Below are positions 1 through 6,384 of a stretch of 11,177 bases of DNA, piece by piece. The notes under the pieces were generated by a model that saw nothing but the letters and a program-made list of their open reading frames with translations, was not told the DNA's origin and made no database searches. How positions within the stretch are numbered: position 1 is the first letter of the stretch; every line of letters starts with the position of its first letter. Source of the stretch: Pseudomonadota bacterium (lineage in GTDB: Bacteria > Myxococcota > Myxococcia > Myxococcales > Myxococcaceae); NCBI GenBank assembly GCA_023424585.1, contig JAFADT010000676.1, positions 1-11,177 of the forward strand. The letters are read 5' to 3'. A program made the position numbers and the translations under genes.

Positions 1-231
1 GCCGTGGGTGCCCAGCAGCAGCGCGCGCAGCACGCCGTCGTGCAGCTCCAGCGCGTCGCGCATGGCCTGGCCGCAGCGCTCCCACAGCCGCGTGGACCCC
101 TGGATGTCCGTGAAGACGAGCGCCACCGAGCCCGTGGGCGGCAGGTGCCGGGCGGGTGGCAGGGCCGCTGCGGAGGTGCCTTCGTCGGCCGGCGGCGCGA
201 CGACCGTGATTCTTCGGAAGGCCTCTCCCAT
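1..231 (-). CDS. Class III adenylate/guanylate cyclase, N-terminal fragment (cut by window edge)
   Basis: Seen: a minus-strand frame starting at ATG 231 stays open for 77 codons to the left edge. Residues 34-52 read GSVALVFTDIQGSTRLWER, the opening of a class III nucleotidyl cyclase catalytic domain. Asp42 in FTDIQGST is the position of the first metal-binding aspartate of the family. About 33 residues of low-complexity Ala/Pro-rich sequence precede it, with no signal peptide or membrane segment, so the enzyme looks cytoplasmic. A purine-rich GGGAGAG stretch about 6 nt upstream of the ATG could serve as ribosome binding site. Known: class III domains with this FTDIxGST form make cAMP or cGMP and are often fused to ATPase/TPR regions or other sensors. 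The substrate-specifying residues and any C-terminal domains lie outside the window. The family call is firm, but cAMP versus cGMP cannot be decided. Confidence 0.85.
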   Translation of the reverse strand, partial: MGEAFRRITVVAPPADEGTSAAALPPARHLPPTGSVALVFTDIQGSTRLWERCGQAMRDALELHDGVLRALLLGTHG

Positions 232-421
232 CTCCCGCTCTCCCGATGCCTGGATCCCCCACCCGCTCCCACCCCTCCAGCTGCCCGTGAGGGTGACGCC
301 CGTGCCGTTGGCGCTTCACATGGAAAGCAGTACGGGCCGGAACGGCAACGCGCACCTGTCGGGCAGGGCGGTGTGCCTCTAGTGAGCACTTGTCGTCGCG
401 CCGCGCGCGAACTGATCCAGG

Positions 422-456
422 GGCGACACCTGCATGGCCCCGCGGGGCGTGTCGTC
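422..456. repeat. Nested inverted repeat in divergent intergenic region
   Basis: Seen: GGCGACAC (422-429) pairs with GTGTCGTC (449-456) over 8 positions, one of them a G-T wobble. Directly inside the right arm lies the perfect 12-nt palindrome GCCCCGCGGGGC (437-448). Inference: it could be an operator for the lipoprotein or cyclase gene, or an RNA structure. Chance is not negligible at this GC content. Confidence 0.35.
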
Positions 457-525
457 ACCACCGCCGGTTGCTCGCCGCGGCCGCCGGGGTCTGGCGGGCC
501 CCATTCCAAGGAGGACGGGGGGGCG

Positions 526-534
526 TGTTAGGAC
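526..534 (+). promoter_or_regulatory. Possible extended -10 element for the 598 lipoprotein gene
   Basis: TGTTAGGAC fits the TGn + TAnnnT extended -10 layout except for the last base. The TGTTAGG core is shared with the stronger candidate before the gene at 2291. No convincing -35 is visible. Transcription from here would give a leader of about 55-60 nt containing the ribosome binding site at 588-594. Confidence 0.28.
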
Positions 535-587
535 GGAGACACGTCCCGTCCCCGCGGTAGGAGCGCGAGGGCGCGACGCCTCTTCCT

Positions 588-594
588 GGAAGGA
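588..594 (+). promoter_or_regulatory. Ribosome binding site of the 598 lipoprotein gene
   Basis: GGAAGGA lies 3 nt before ATG 598. It is purine-rich and close to the anti-SD complement, though at short spacing. It supports the ATG that also yields the lipoprotein signal peptide. Confidence 0.5.
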
Positions 595-597
595 CTC

Positions 598-1431
598 ATG
601 CGTTCGACTTCGGCACTGGCGTTGATGATGGCTTCCCTCGCGGTGGGCGCGCTGTCGGCTTGCGGCGACGACGACGACACGAACAACACCCCGGACTCGG
701 GCACGAGCACGGACGCGGGCACGAACACCGACGCCGGTACCAGCACGGGCAATGGCCAGTGCCCGGCCTCCGCCTACATCTGCGAGGACTTCGACCAGGG
801 GCAGAACGGCTGGCGGGTGCCGGACGAGGACCACCACGCGACCATCGCCATCGACGGCTCGCGCACCCGCTCCGGCGGCGGCGCGGTGCACGTGAAGACG
901 GACCCGGGCTACAACGAGGACACGGGGCCGGGGGACCAGCAGGCCATCGCGCACCTGCGCAAGGACATCCCGGCGTTTGGCACGAAGCTCTACACGCGTG
1001 CGTACGTGTACCTGAACCGGGCCTCGCCGGAGGGCGTGATGGGGACGTACTTCATCCTCTTCTCCCCGAAGGACACCGACTTCGGCGGCATCGAGCTCCA
1101 GGGGATGCACAACGGCGCCTTCGCGCTGGATGACTGGAGCGGCATCAAGGGCACGGGCTGGAACCTCCAGGAGGACACCAAGGTCACGGTGTCGCCCAAC
1201 CGGTGGACGTGCATCGAGTGGGGCGTGGAGCGCGCGGACACCTCCGCCACCACGGGCCACGCGCTGGTGTGGGTGGACGGGAAGCAGGCCTACGACTTCC
1301 CGAACGTGGGCATCCGGCCGTTCACCAACTTCGGGGTGGGCTACGGCTTCGTGCACCCGAAGGGAGACTCCGCGTCGGAGACGTGGATCGACGACCTCGC
1401 GGTGGCGCCCGAGCGCATCGGCTGCGAGTGA
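598..1431 (+). CDS. Secreted lipoprotein with Cip1-like/concanavalin-A-type beta-sandwich domain
   Basis: Seen: 277 aa. The N-terminus has a charged start, a hydrophobic stretch and lipobox LSAC with Cys22, so the mature protein should be lipid-anchored. A linker of Asp runs and Gly-Thr-Ser/Asn-Thr-Asp-Ala repeats covers about residues 23-56 (DNA repeat at 700-750). The globular part starts with CPASAYICEDFDQG and ends ETWIDDLAVAPERIGC, and carries WTCIEWGVE and VWVDGKQAYDF strands. That order (an ED/EDF start, a 'W..iEW.v' strand, 'v.vDG', and a terminal 'DDvav...iGC') matches beta-jelly-roll proteins of the Cip1/polysaccharide-lyase-like type as I know them. The role is therefore probably carbohydrate binding or cleavage at the surface; catalysis is not shown. 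Cys residues at both ends of the domain could form a disulfide. The PARG gene follows after 4 nt, suggesting co-transcription. The lipoprotein call is firm; the fold is probable. Confidence 0.82.
   Translation: MRSTSALALMMASLAVGALSACGDDDDTNNTPDSGTSTDAGTNTDAGTSTGNGQCPASAYICEDFDQGQNGWRVPDEDHHATIAIDGSRTRSGGGAVHVKTDPGYNEDTGPGDQQAIAHLRKDIPAFGTKLYTRAYVYLNRASPEGVMGTYFILFSPKDTDFGGIELQGMHNGAFALDDWSGIKGTGWNLQEDTKVTVSPNRWTCIEWGVERADTSATTGHALVWVDGKQAYDFPNVGIRPFTNFGVGYGFVHPKGDSASETWIDDLAVAPERIGCE
700..750 (+). repeat. 18-bp tandem repeat encoding the lipoprotein linker
   Basis: Two full units (700-717 and 718-735) and a shortened third (736-750) follow the pattern GGCACGARCACSGACGCS. They encode Gly-Thr-Ser/Asn-Thr-Asp-Ala. 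The repeat sits just after the lipidated Cys and makes a flexible hydrophilic tether. Its copy number may vary between strains. Confidence 0.75.
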
Positions 1432-1435
1432 CGCC

Positions 1436-2248
1436 ATGTCGCTGAACCGCGTCGCGGACGAGACCCTTCACATCCTTGAGCAGGGCACCTATGTGCCGCT
1501 GTCCGGGCGCGAGGTGTCGGTGCGCGACGCGGTGGCGCGCGCCGTCGAGCGCACCGTGCTGGTGCGCCCCGGTGACTTCGAGCACCTCACGAGGCCCGCG
1601 CCGGTGTCGGGCTTCACCGTCGAGGTGACGGCGGAGAAGACGGGCGACGCCGCGCGCCGGCTGGTGGAGCAGGAGGGCGAGGAGCGCGTGCTGGCGCTCA
1701 ACTTCGCGTCGGCGGTGAACCCGGGCGGCGGGTTCCTCACGGGCGCGAAGGCGCAGGAGGAGGACCTGGCGCGGTGCTCGGCGCTGTATCCGTGCCTGCT
1801 GAAGTGGCCGGAGTACTACGACGTGAACCGCAGGCTGCGGTCGCCGCTGTACACGGACCACTTCATCTATTCGCCGGACGTGCCGTTCTTCCGCAACGAG
1901 CGCTACGACCTGCTGGAGCGGCCCTTCCTCGTGTCGCTGCTGACGGCGCCCGCGCCCAACGCGAGGCAGCTGCCGGCGGGAGACCCGGAGCGCGCGCGGA
2001 AGCTGCGAGAGGTGCTGTTCGAGCGGGCGCTCAAGGTGTTGCAGGTGGCGGCGCACCACGGGCACCGCACGCTCATCCTGGGGGCGTGGGGCTGCGGCGC
2101 GTTCCGCAACAACCCGCACGACGCGGCGGAGGCCTTCGCGCGAGGCCTGTCCACGATGGCGGGAGCCTTCCGCCGCGTGGTGTTCGCCGTGTATGAGCGC
2201 GATGGCAAGGGGCCCAACCTGAGCACCTTCCGGGAGCGCTTCGGCTGA
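1436..2248 (+). CDS. TIGR02452-family protein: bacterial-type poly(ADP-ribose) glycohydrolase macrodomain
   Basis: Seen: 270 aa with no signal peptide, so cytoplasmic. Residues 97-109 read GGGFLTGAKAQEE, the PARG signature GGG-X(6-8)-QEE; Glu108/Glu109 are the catalytic pair. Residues 88-96 (LNFASAVNP) form the preceding strand and ADP-ribose loop, and AWGCGAFRNNP (217-227) is the second phosphate-binding loop, followed by the strand VVFAVYE. An N-terminal helical segment (about 1-50) precedes the macrodomain, as in TIGR02452/DUF2263 members. Known: this family removes poly(ADP-ribose) by hydrolysing ribose-ribose bonds, and bacterial members are mostly exo-acting. The open frame extends further upstream, but ATG 1436 is chosen because it gives the family-like N-terminus and lies 4 nt after the lipoprotein stop. 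No good Shine-Dalgarno is seen, so translation is probably coupled. No ADP-ribosyltransferase gene lies in the window. Confidence 0.9.
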   Translation: MSLNRVADETLHILEQGTYVPLSGREVSVRDAVARAVERTVLVRPGDFEHLTRPAPVSGFTVEVTAEKTGDAARRLVEQEGEERVLALNFASAVNPGGGFLTGAKAQEEDLARCSALYPCLLKWPEYYDVNRRLRSPLYTDHFIYSPDVPFFRNERYDLLERPFLVSLLTAPAPNARQLPAGDPERARKLREVLFERALKVLQVAAHHGHRTLILGAWGCGAFRNNPHDAAEAFARGLSTMAGAFRRVVFAVYERDGKGPNLSTFRERFG

Positions 2249-2274
2249 GGGGCTGTCTGTCGCTCGTGCGCGGC

Positions 2275-2283
2275 TGTTAGGCT
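2275..2283 (+). promoter_or_regulatory. Extended -10 promoter element giving a leaderless mRNA
   Basis: TGT followed by TAGGCT (2278-2283) fits TGn-TAnnnT. Seven bases separate it from ATG 2291, so transcription would begin at or within a base or two of the start codon. No Shine-Dalgarno precedes this ATG. The -35 region is unremarkable, as expected for an extended -10 promoter. The same arrangement occurs before the gene at 9660 and, mutated, before the remnant at 4617. Confidence 0.5.
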
Positions 2284-2290
2284 TGCGCGT

Positions 2291-4588
2291 ATGCGATGGA
2301 GCTGGGTGGGGCTCGTGGCCGTGGTGCTCGCGTGCGCGGAGGCTCCGCGCCCGGTGCTGAAGCGTTGGCCTCTCGAAGAGGTGCCGGTGCTCGTCCATGT
2401 CACGGATGCGGCGAGCCAGCCGATTCCAGGCGTGTCCCTGATCGCGCGCCGTGCGGATCGCGGGTCCGTCGTCGCCAGGGGAGGCACCACGGATGCGACC
2501 GGAATGGCGCGACTCCAGGTGATGCCGGGCTGGTATGTCCTCCAGGCCGACGCGCCTGGCTTCGTGAGCATGACCCGCACGGATGCGCGGGTTCCTTTCA
2601 GCGATGCCCCACGTTGGGACGTGACGCTGGAGCGTGCGGCGCCCATCGCCGGGCGTGTGGTGGATGCGGAAGGACGGCCCGTCGCGAGGGCCCGGCTTCG
2701 ACTCCTTCGCGCTGGCGAGCCCCTGTCCCTGCCCGCGACCGAAAGCGACGCGGAAGGGCGCTTCCACATCGACGGTGTTCCTGCCGGAGTCGTGACCCTT
2801 CGCGCTGAGAAGGACAACTGGAGTCCGACGCGGATGGAGCTCACCGCGCCCGCCCCGGAGTTGATGGTGGTGATGGGCAGGCTCGGCTCGCTGCGGGTCC
2901 AGGTGCTGGATCCCCAACAGCATCGACTGCCCGAACCCTCCGCATGGCTCGCGCTCGCGGATGAGGATGAGGATGCACCTGCGCTCACCCTGAACCCGAC
3001 GCGAGAGCCCGGGGCCATGCTGTTCCCGGACCTTCCCGCTGGTCGCTACCACATCACGGGCCGATACACGCCCCTGGCGGGCTGTGAGTGGTCACGCACC
3101 ATCGAGGTCCAGGTGCTTCCGGGACAGCAGGCTGAAGCGACCGTGAGCTTCGAAGGGACCCAGGGGTTCGGACCCTGGCGCGCGCGTGCGCTTGACACCA
3201 GCGGAAGGGCGCTCGGCGCTGGACTCGTGAGGGCCTGGATGGGGAAGGACCGCGAGGACACCCCCGGCCTGAGGGGAAGGTGCGCAGCCCGCGTGGAACA
3301 GGATGGCGCCTTCTCCCTTTCGCATGTGTTCGAGCCTCTTTTCATGCTGACCTGGGACTCCGACGAGCCGGCGCCGACGCGGATGTTGAAGGGGGCGCTC
3401 GTGGCGGGAACAGGCGAAGCGCTGGTGTTTCCTCGTGAAGGTGGGGCGCTGAAAGGCCGCGTCGTGCGTCCGGATGGACTGCCCGTGGGGTACTTCGAAG
3501 TCGACGGACACTTCCCAGACAATCCACGGGGCGAGTACGTGCGGAGCGTGTGGATGAACCAGACCTATCAGTGGGTCATCGACGTGCTGGGATTCGCTCC
3601 TGCACTCGTGCGCGCGCAAGGGCGGGATGCGGAGGTGCTCCAGGTCCCGGACGTCGTCCTCGACGTGGGCCGCACCGTGCAGGGTCGCCTCTTCGCGAGT
3701 AACGACCGCACGGGCGTGCCGAATCAGGAGGTCCAGCTCGTGGAGACCTTCGACCTGGACAGCCCGAGTCCGCGTCGCCCGCGAGCGGCGATGACCGACG
3801 CCGAGGGACGCTTCCGCTTCGATCATGTCGCGGGCCGGCGCCTGTATCTGCGCGTGGATGCGAAGGAGCAGGGGTCGGTGATCCACGGGCTCGAACCCGG
3901 AGAGACCGCAGCGCGCTTGCGGCTCGTTCCCAACGCGGAGCTGCAAGGCTCCGTGACGGATGGAGCGCGGGTTCCGTTCGCGGGGGTGAGGCTGGACGTC
4001 CGTTGCGAAGGTGGGCTCCGGGTGAGCGCCGGAACCGATGGGGCTGGCCACTACGCCGTGAGCATCCCGGCAAACCGCGAGTGCTTCGTGCATCCCGAAT
4101 GCAGCCCCTTGAACGTCCGCGGGGGAAGCCAGCCGCCTCCGGCGTCGTTCTCTCCGATGCGGCTTCGGATGAAGGCCGGCTCACGGCAGGTGGTGGATTT
4201 CGAGCCCCGGGAGGGGATGGCCTCGCTGCACGCGGGCGTCGATGCGTCTCGCGAGTTCGTCACTGCGTTCCTGCTGCCAGGAGACGTCCCCTGGCCTCGC
4301 TCATCCGAAGCCCTGGATGCGCTGATCCGGTCCGGCTTCAGGCCGGATCCAAGGCCGGACACGTGGGAGTCGGAAGAGGGGGACGCGTTCTTCATTCCGT
4401 CCTTCATGGTGGGGGCAGGCTTCGACTTCAACCACCTCCCCCTGGGGCGCTACACGCTCTTCATTCGCGACGAGATGGACGGAGCGGACGCCGTCCTGCG
4501 CATACCCGTGGAGCTGACCGGGACCGACGTGCACGTCATCCATTCCGAGCGCCCCGGCCATGGGGGCGGAAGGCCATACACGCGCTGA
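2291..4588 (+). CDS. Large lipoprotein made of repeated carboxypeptidase-regulatory-like beta domains
   Basis: Seen: 765 aa. MRWSWVGLVAVVLAC is a short signal peptide with a lipobox ending VLAC (Cys15). After it, at least five regions have the 'v.G.V.d..G.pv.ga.v.l... tda.G.f.f..vp.G.y.l.v' pattern of CarboxypepD_reg-like/transthyretin-type domains: about 30-112, 115-190, 385-460, 463-548 and 552-630. Less regular beta stretches at about 195-290, 290-380 and 650-755 may be further domains. No catalytic motif is visible. Known: such domains act as stalks or adhesion and stability modules on surface proteins. The inferred place is the outer membrane, role unknown. Its third-position GC preference is visibly looser than in neighbouring genes (many GAT, CGT, CCT, TTC-GTG mixes), suggesting weak expression or later arrival. 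The start is set by the lipoprotein signal and the promoter 7 nt upstream. A decayed copy of its 5' end lies directly downstream. Confidence 0.85.
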   Translation: MRWSWVGLVAVVLACAEAPRPVLKRWPLEEVPVLVHVTDAASQPIPGVSLIARRADRGSVVARGGTTDATGMARLQVMPGWYVLQADAPGFVSMTRTDARVPFSDAPRWDVTLERAAPIAGRVVDAEGRPVARARLRLLRAGEPLSLPATESDAEGRFHIDGVPAGVVTLRAEKDNWSPTRMELTAPAPELMVVMGRLGSLRVQVLDPQQHRLPEPSAWLALADEDEDAPALTLNPTREPGAMLFPDLPAGRYHITGRYTPLAGCEWSRTIEVQVLPGQQAEATVSFEGTQGFGPWRARALDTSGRALGAGLVRAWMGKDREDTPGLRGRCAARVEQDGAFSLSHVFEPLFMLTWDSDEPAPTRMLKGALVAGTGEALVFPREGGALKGRVVRPDGLPVGYFEVDGHFPDNPRGEYVRSVWMNQTYQWVIDVLGFAPALVRAQGRDAEVLQVPDVVLDVGRTVQGRLFASNDRTGVPNQEVQLVETFDLDSPSPRRPRAAMTDAEGRFRFDHVAGRRLYLRVDAKEQGSVIHGLEPGETAARLRLVPNAELQGSVTDGARVPFAGVRLDVRCEGGLRVSAGTDGAGHYAVSIPANRECFVHPECSPLNVRGGSQPPPASFSPMRLRMKAGSRQVVDFEPREGMASLHAGVDASREFVTAFLLPGDVPWPRSSEALDALIRSGFRPDPRPDTWESEEGDAFFIPSFMVGAGFDFNHLPLGRYTLFIRDEMDGADAVLRIPVELTGTDVHVIHSERPGHGGGRPYTR

Positions 4589-4603
4589 GGTGAACCCATC
4601 GCG

Positions 4604-4695
4604 TGGGCTTCACGCCATGCGATGGAGTCGGGTGGGGCTGTGCGGGCACTCCGCTCCCGTTGTTGGAACCGGATCCGCGAAGGAAGTGTGGAGCC
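4604..4695 (+). pseudogene. Decayed paralogous copy of the 5' end of the upstream lipoprotein gene
   Basis: Seen: ATGCGATGGAG at 4617 matches 2291-2301 exactly; the next two bases are swapped, then GGGTGGGGCT matches again. After loss of about 18 bp (equivalent of 2314-2331, the core of the signal peptide), similarity continues from 4640 against 2332 (GTGCGsGG...CTCCGC.CCCG.TG.TGg/aAa/s) and fades near 4695. Upstream, GGCTT at 4606-4610 sits at the same distance from ATG as GGCTT at 2280-2284, but the -10 TAGGCT has become TGGGCT. The lipobox is gone, and the frame runs into the antisense 3' end of the histidine kinase. Inference: relic of a tandem duplicate whose body was deleted. Confidence 0.65.
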
Positions 4696-4706
4696 ACATG
4701 GCTCAC
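4688..4706. terminator. Possible bidirectional terminator hairpin between convergent genes
   Basis: GAGCC (4691-4695) pairs with GGCTC (4700-4704) across the loop ACAT. GTG before and CAC after can extend it with one bulge. It lies between the stop at 4588 (plus) and the stop at 4721 (minus). No T-tract follows on either side, so function is uncertain. Confidence 0.35.
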
Positions 4707-4720
4707 GCGCTGAAACCCGC

Positions 4721-6316
4721 CTACGTCCCCGCCTCCGGGAGCGTCACCACGAACGTAGCGCCGCCGCCCGGCGTGTCCTCCAGCCAGATGCGGCCGCCGT
4801 GCGCTTCCACGATCTGCCGCACGATGTAGAGCCCCAGCCCCAGGCCTCCGGTGCGCGTGGAGCCCTGCACCTGGGCGAAGCGCTGGAAGACGCGCTCGCG
4901 ATCGGCCTCGGGGACTCCAGGGCCTCCGTCCTGCACCGTCAGCCGCAGCCGGCCGTCCTGCCGGCGCAGCGACACGTGCACCGGCGTGCCCTGGCCGTAG
5001 CGCAAGGCATTGGAGAGCAGGTTGCTCACCACCTGCTCCATCCGGATCCGGTCGAACCGGCACGGCGCCGGCCCCTCCACGCGCGCGTCCAGCTCCACCG
5101 CGGCCTGCTTCGCCTCGTCGCTGAAGCGCGCCAGCAGGTCCTGCACCAGCGGCGCCAGGTCTCCGCTCGCCAGCTCGAAGGTCAGCTTGCCCGTGCGGAT
5201 GCGGCTCACGTCCAGCAGGTTGTCCAGCAGCGCCGCCAGCCGATTGAGCTGCCGGTCCGCCGCGTCCAGCCGCACCTTCACCTTGTCCGAGCCCACGGGC
5301 TCCTGGCCCCTGCTCTCGGACATGCGTCGCAGCAGGTCTATCTGGAGGCGCAGCGACGTGAGCGGTGTGCGCAGCTCGTGGCTCGCCACCGACAGGAAGT
5401 CGTCGCGCGTGCGCACCGCCTCCTGTAGCGCCTCCTCCGTCTCCTTCAGCGCGGTGATGTCCAGGATGGCCCCGCGCACCACCATCACCTTGCCCTGCGC
5501 GTCGCGGATGACGCGCGCGCGGCTGTTGAGCCAGTGCCATGTGTCGTCCGGCCAGTGCGTGCGGAAGGTGGACGTGTACGACAGCACGTCGTTGTCGAAG
5601 ATGGACGTCACCTGCGCCTCCACCACCGGCCGGTCTTCCGGGTGCAACGACGCCAGGAACCGCTCGTGGGTCCACTCGGCCAAGGGCTGCGGGTAGCCGT
5701 AGAGCCGGTCATGCCCCTCCGAGCGGAACACCTGCCCGGTGACGAGGTTCGTCTCCCAGACCGCCATCTGCGCGGACTCGAGCGCCACCTGGAAGCGCTC
5801 GCCCAACTGGCGGAAGCGCTCCTCGGTGCGCGCGACCTCGGTCTCCGCGCGCTGACGGCGGGTGATGTCCGTGGCCAGCACCCACATCTCCCCGCCCACC
5901 GGCCGCACGGACAGCTCCAGCCAGACGCCCGACGGCAGCTCCGACAGGAACCGCGCCGGCTCGCGCGTGGCGAGCGCGTCCAGGAGCCGCTCGTGCAGCG
6001 TCGTGCCTGCCAGCATCGGCTGCGCCGCCCACGGCGTCATGCCCTCGCAGGTGCTGTACGGCAGGCCCAGCAGCGACGCGGCACGGTGGTTGAGCTCATG
6101 GATGATCCCCTGCGCATCGAGCGCCAGGAACGCCTCGGACATCATCTCCCGCAGCACCTGCAGGCGGGTCTGCGCGGACATGCTGGCCTCGTCGGCCGGA
6201 GCGGGAGGCTGGGTCGCGTCCTTCGAGGTGCCCGCGGCATCCGGGCCCGGTGAGGACGCATCGTCCTTGGACGCGTGGCGAGCAGGGTCGAACGGACCAC
6301 CAGGCAGGGGACTCAT
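4721..6316 (-). CDS. Soluble PAS-PAS sensor histidine kinase
   Basis: Seen: 531 aa with no membrane segment. Order: Pro/Ala/Ser-rich N-terminus (1-45); PAS domain (about 50-155, ending MWVLATDITRRQRAE); PAS_3-type domain with PAC end (about 172-292, ending GAILDITALKETEEAL); HisKA (about 303-375) with H-box FLSVASHELRTPL and phosphoacceptor His313; HATPase_c (about 415-527) with N-box QVVSNLLSNALRYGQ, G1 VQDGGPGVPE, F-box VFQRFAQ and G2 GGLGLGL. All kinase motifs are intact. No receiver domain is fused and no response regulator gene is adjacent, so it is an orphan kinase; PAS ligands are not predictable. Start: ATG 6316 is chosen over an in-frame TTG at 6355; a GGGAG lies about 12 nt upstream, a rather wide spacing. 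The secreted-protein gene ends 68 nt upstream on the same strand, so the two may share a transcript. Confidence 0.92.
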   Translation of the reverse strand: MSPLPGGPFDPARHASKDDASSPGPDAAGTSKDATQPPAPADEASMSAQTRLQVLREMMSEAFLALDAQGIIHELNHRAASLLGLPYSTCEGMTPWAAQPMLAGTTLHERLLDALATREPARFLSELPSGVWLELSVRPVGGEMWVLATDITRRQRAETEVARTEERFRQLGERFQVALESAQMAVWETNLVTGQVFRSEGHDRLYGYPQPLAEWTHERFLASLHPEDRPVVEAQVTSIFDNDVLSYTSTFRTHWPDDTWHWLNSRARVIRDAQGKVMVVRGAILDITALKETEEALQEAVRTRDDFLSVASHELRTPLTSLRLQIDLLRRMSESRGQEPVGSDKVKVRLDAADRQLNRLAALLDNLLDVSRIRTGKLTFELASGDLAPLVQDLLARFSDEAKQAAVELDARVEGPAPCRFDRIRMEQVVSNLLSNALRYGQGTPVHVSLRRQDGRLRLTVQDGGPGVPEADRERVFQRFAQVQGSTRTGGLGLGLYIVRQIVEAHGGRIWLEDTPGGGATFVVTLPEAGT

Positions 6317-6384
6317 CGGGTTTGCACGCTCCCGCACGGCCCCCGCGCCCGTCAAGCGAGCGCACCGGGCGTCCGGGACATCTG

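Larger units (their letters stand above)
232..597. other. Intergenic region between divergent cyclase and lipoprotein genes
   Basis: This 366-bp stretch has no frame with convincing coding character on either strand. Small open frames cross it, but they are Arg/Pro/Gly-rich and lack ribosome binding sites. It separates genes transcribed away from each other, so both 5' regions should lie here. It holds a nested inverted repeat at 422-456 and a weak extended -10-like motif at 526-534, each listed separately. Confidence 0.6.

Noticed and set aside
379..1437. Long minus-strand open frame across the Cip1-like lipoprotein gene
   Set aside because: It is an Arg/Val/Ala-rich antisense shadow of a plus-strand gene with a signal peptide, lipobox and ribosome binding site.
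1322..3052. 576-codon minus-strand open frame across the PARG gene and part of the lipoprotein gene
   Set aside because: The translation is rich in Arg, His and Gln without domain character. The plus-strand genes carry clear family motifs.
4595..4607. CCCA/TGGG hairpin after the 765-aa lipoprotein gene as terminator
   Set aside because: Only a 4-bp stem, and its right arm lies in the mutated promoter of the fossil copy.
4536..5675. Open minus-strand frame overlapping the histidine kinase
   Set aside because: Gly/Ala/Arg/Pro-rich shadow frame. The kinase frame holds intact H, N, G1, F and G2 motifs.
6317..6355. TTG 6355 as start of the histidine kinase
   Set aside because: It needs a rare start codon without a better ribosome binding site, and adds only 13 residues outside any domain.
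6350..6357. TTGACG on the minus strand upstream of the histidine kinase as a -35 box
   Set aside because: No TAnnnT hexamer lies at 15-19 nt spacing; the nearest AT-rich stretch is about 23 nt away and touches the start codon.
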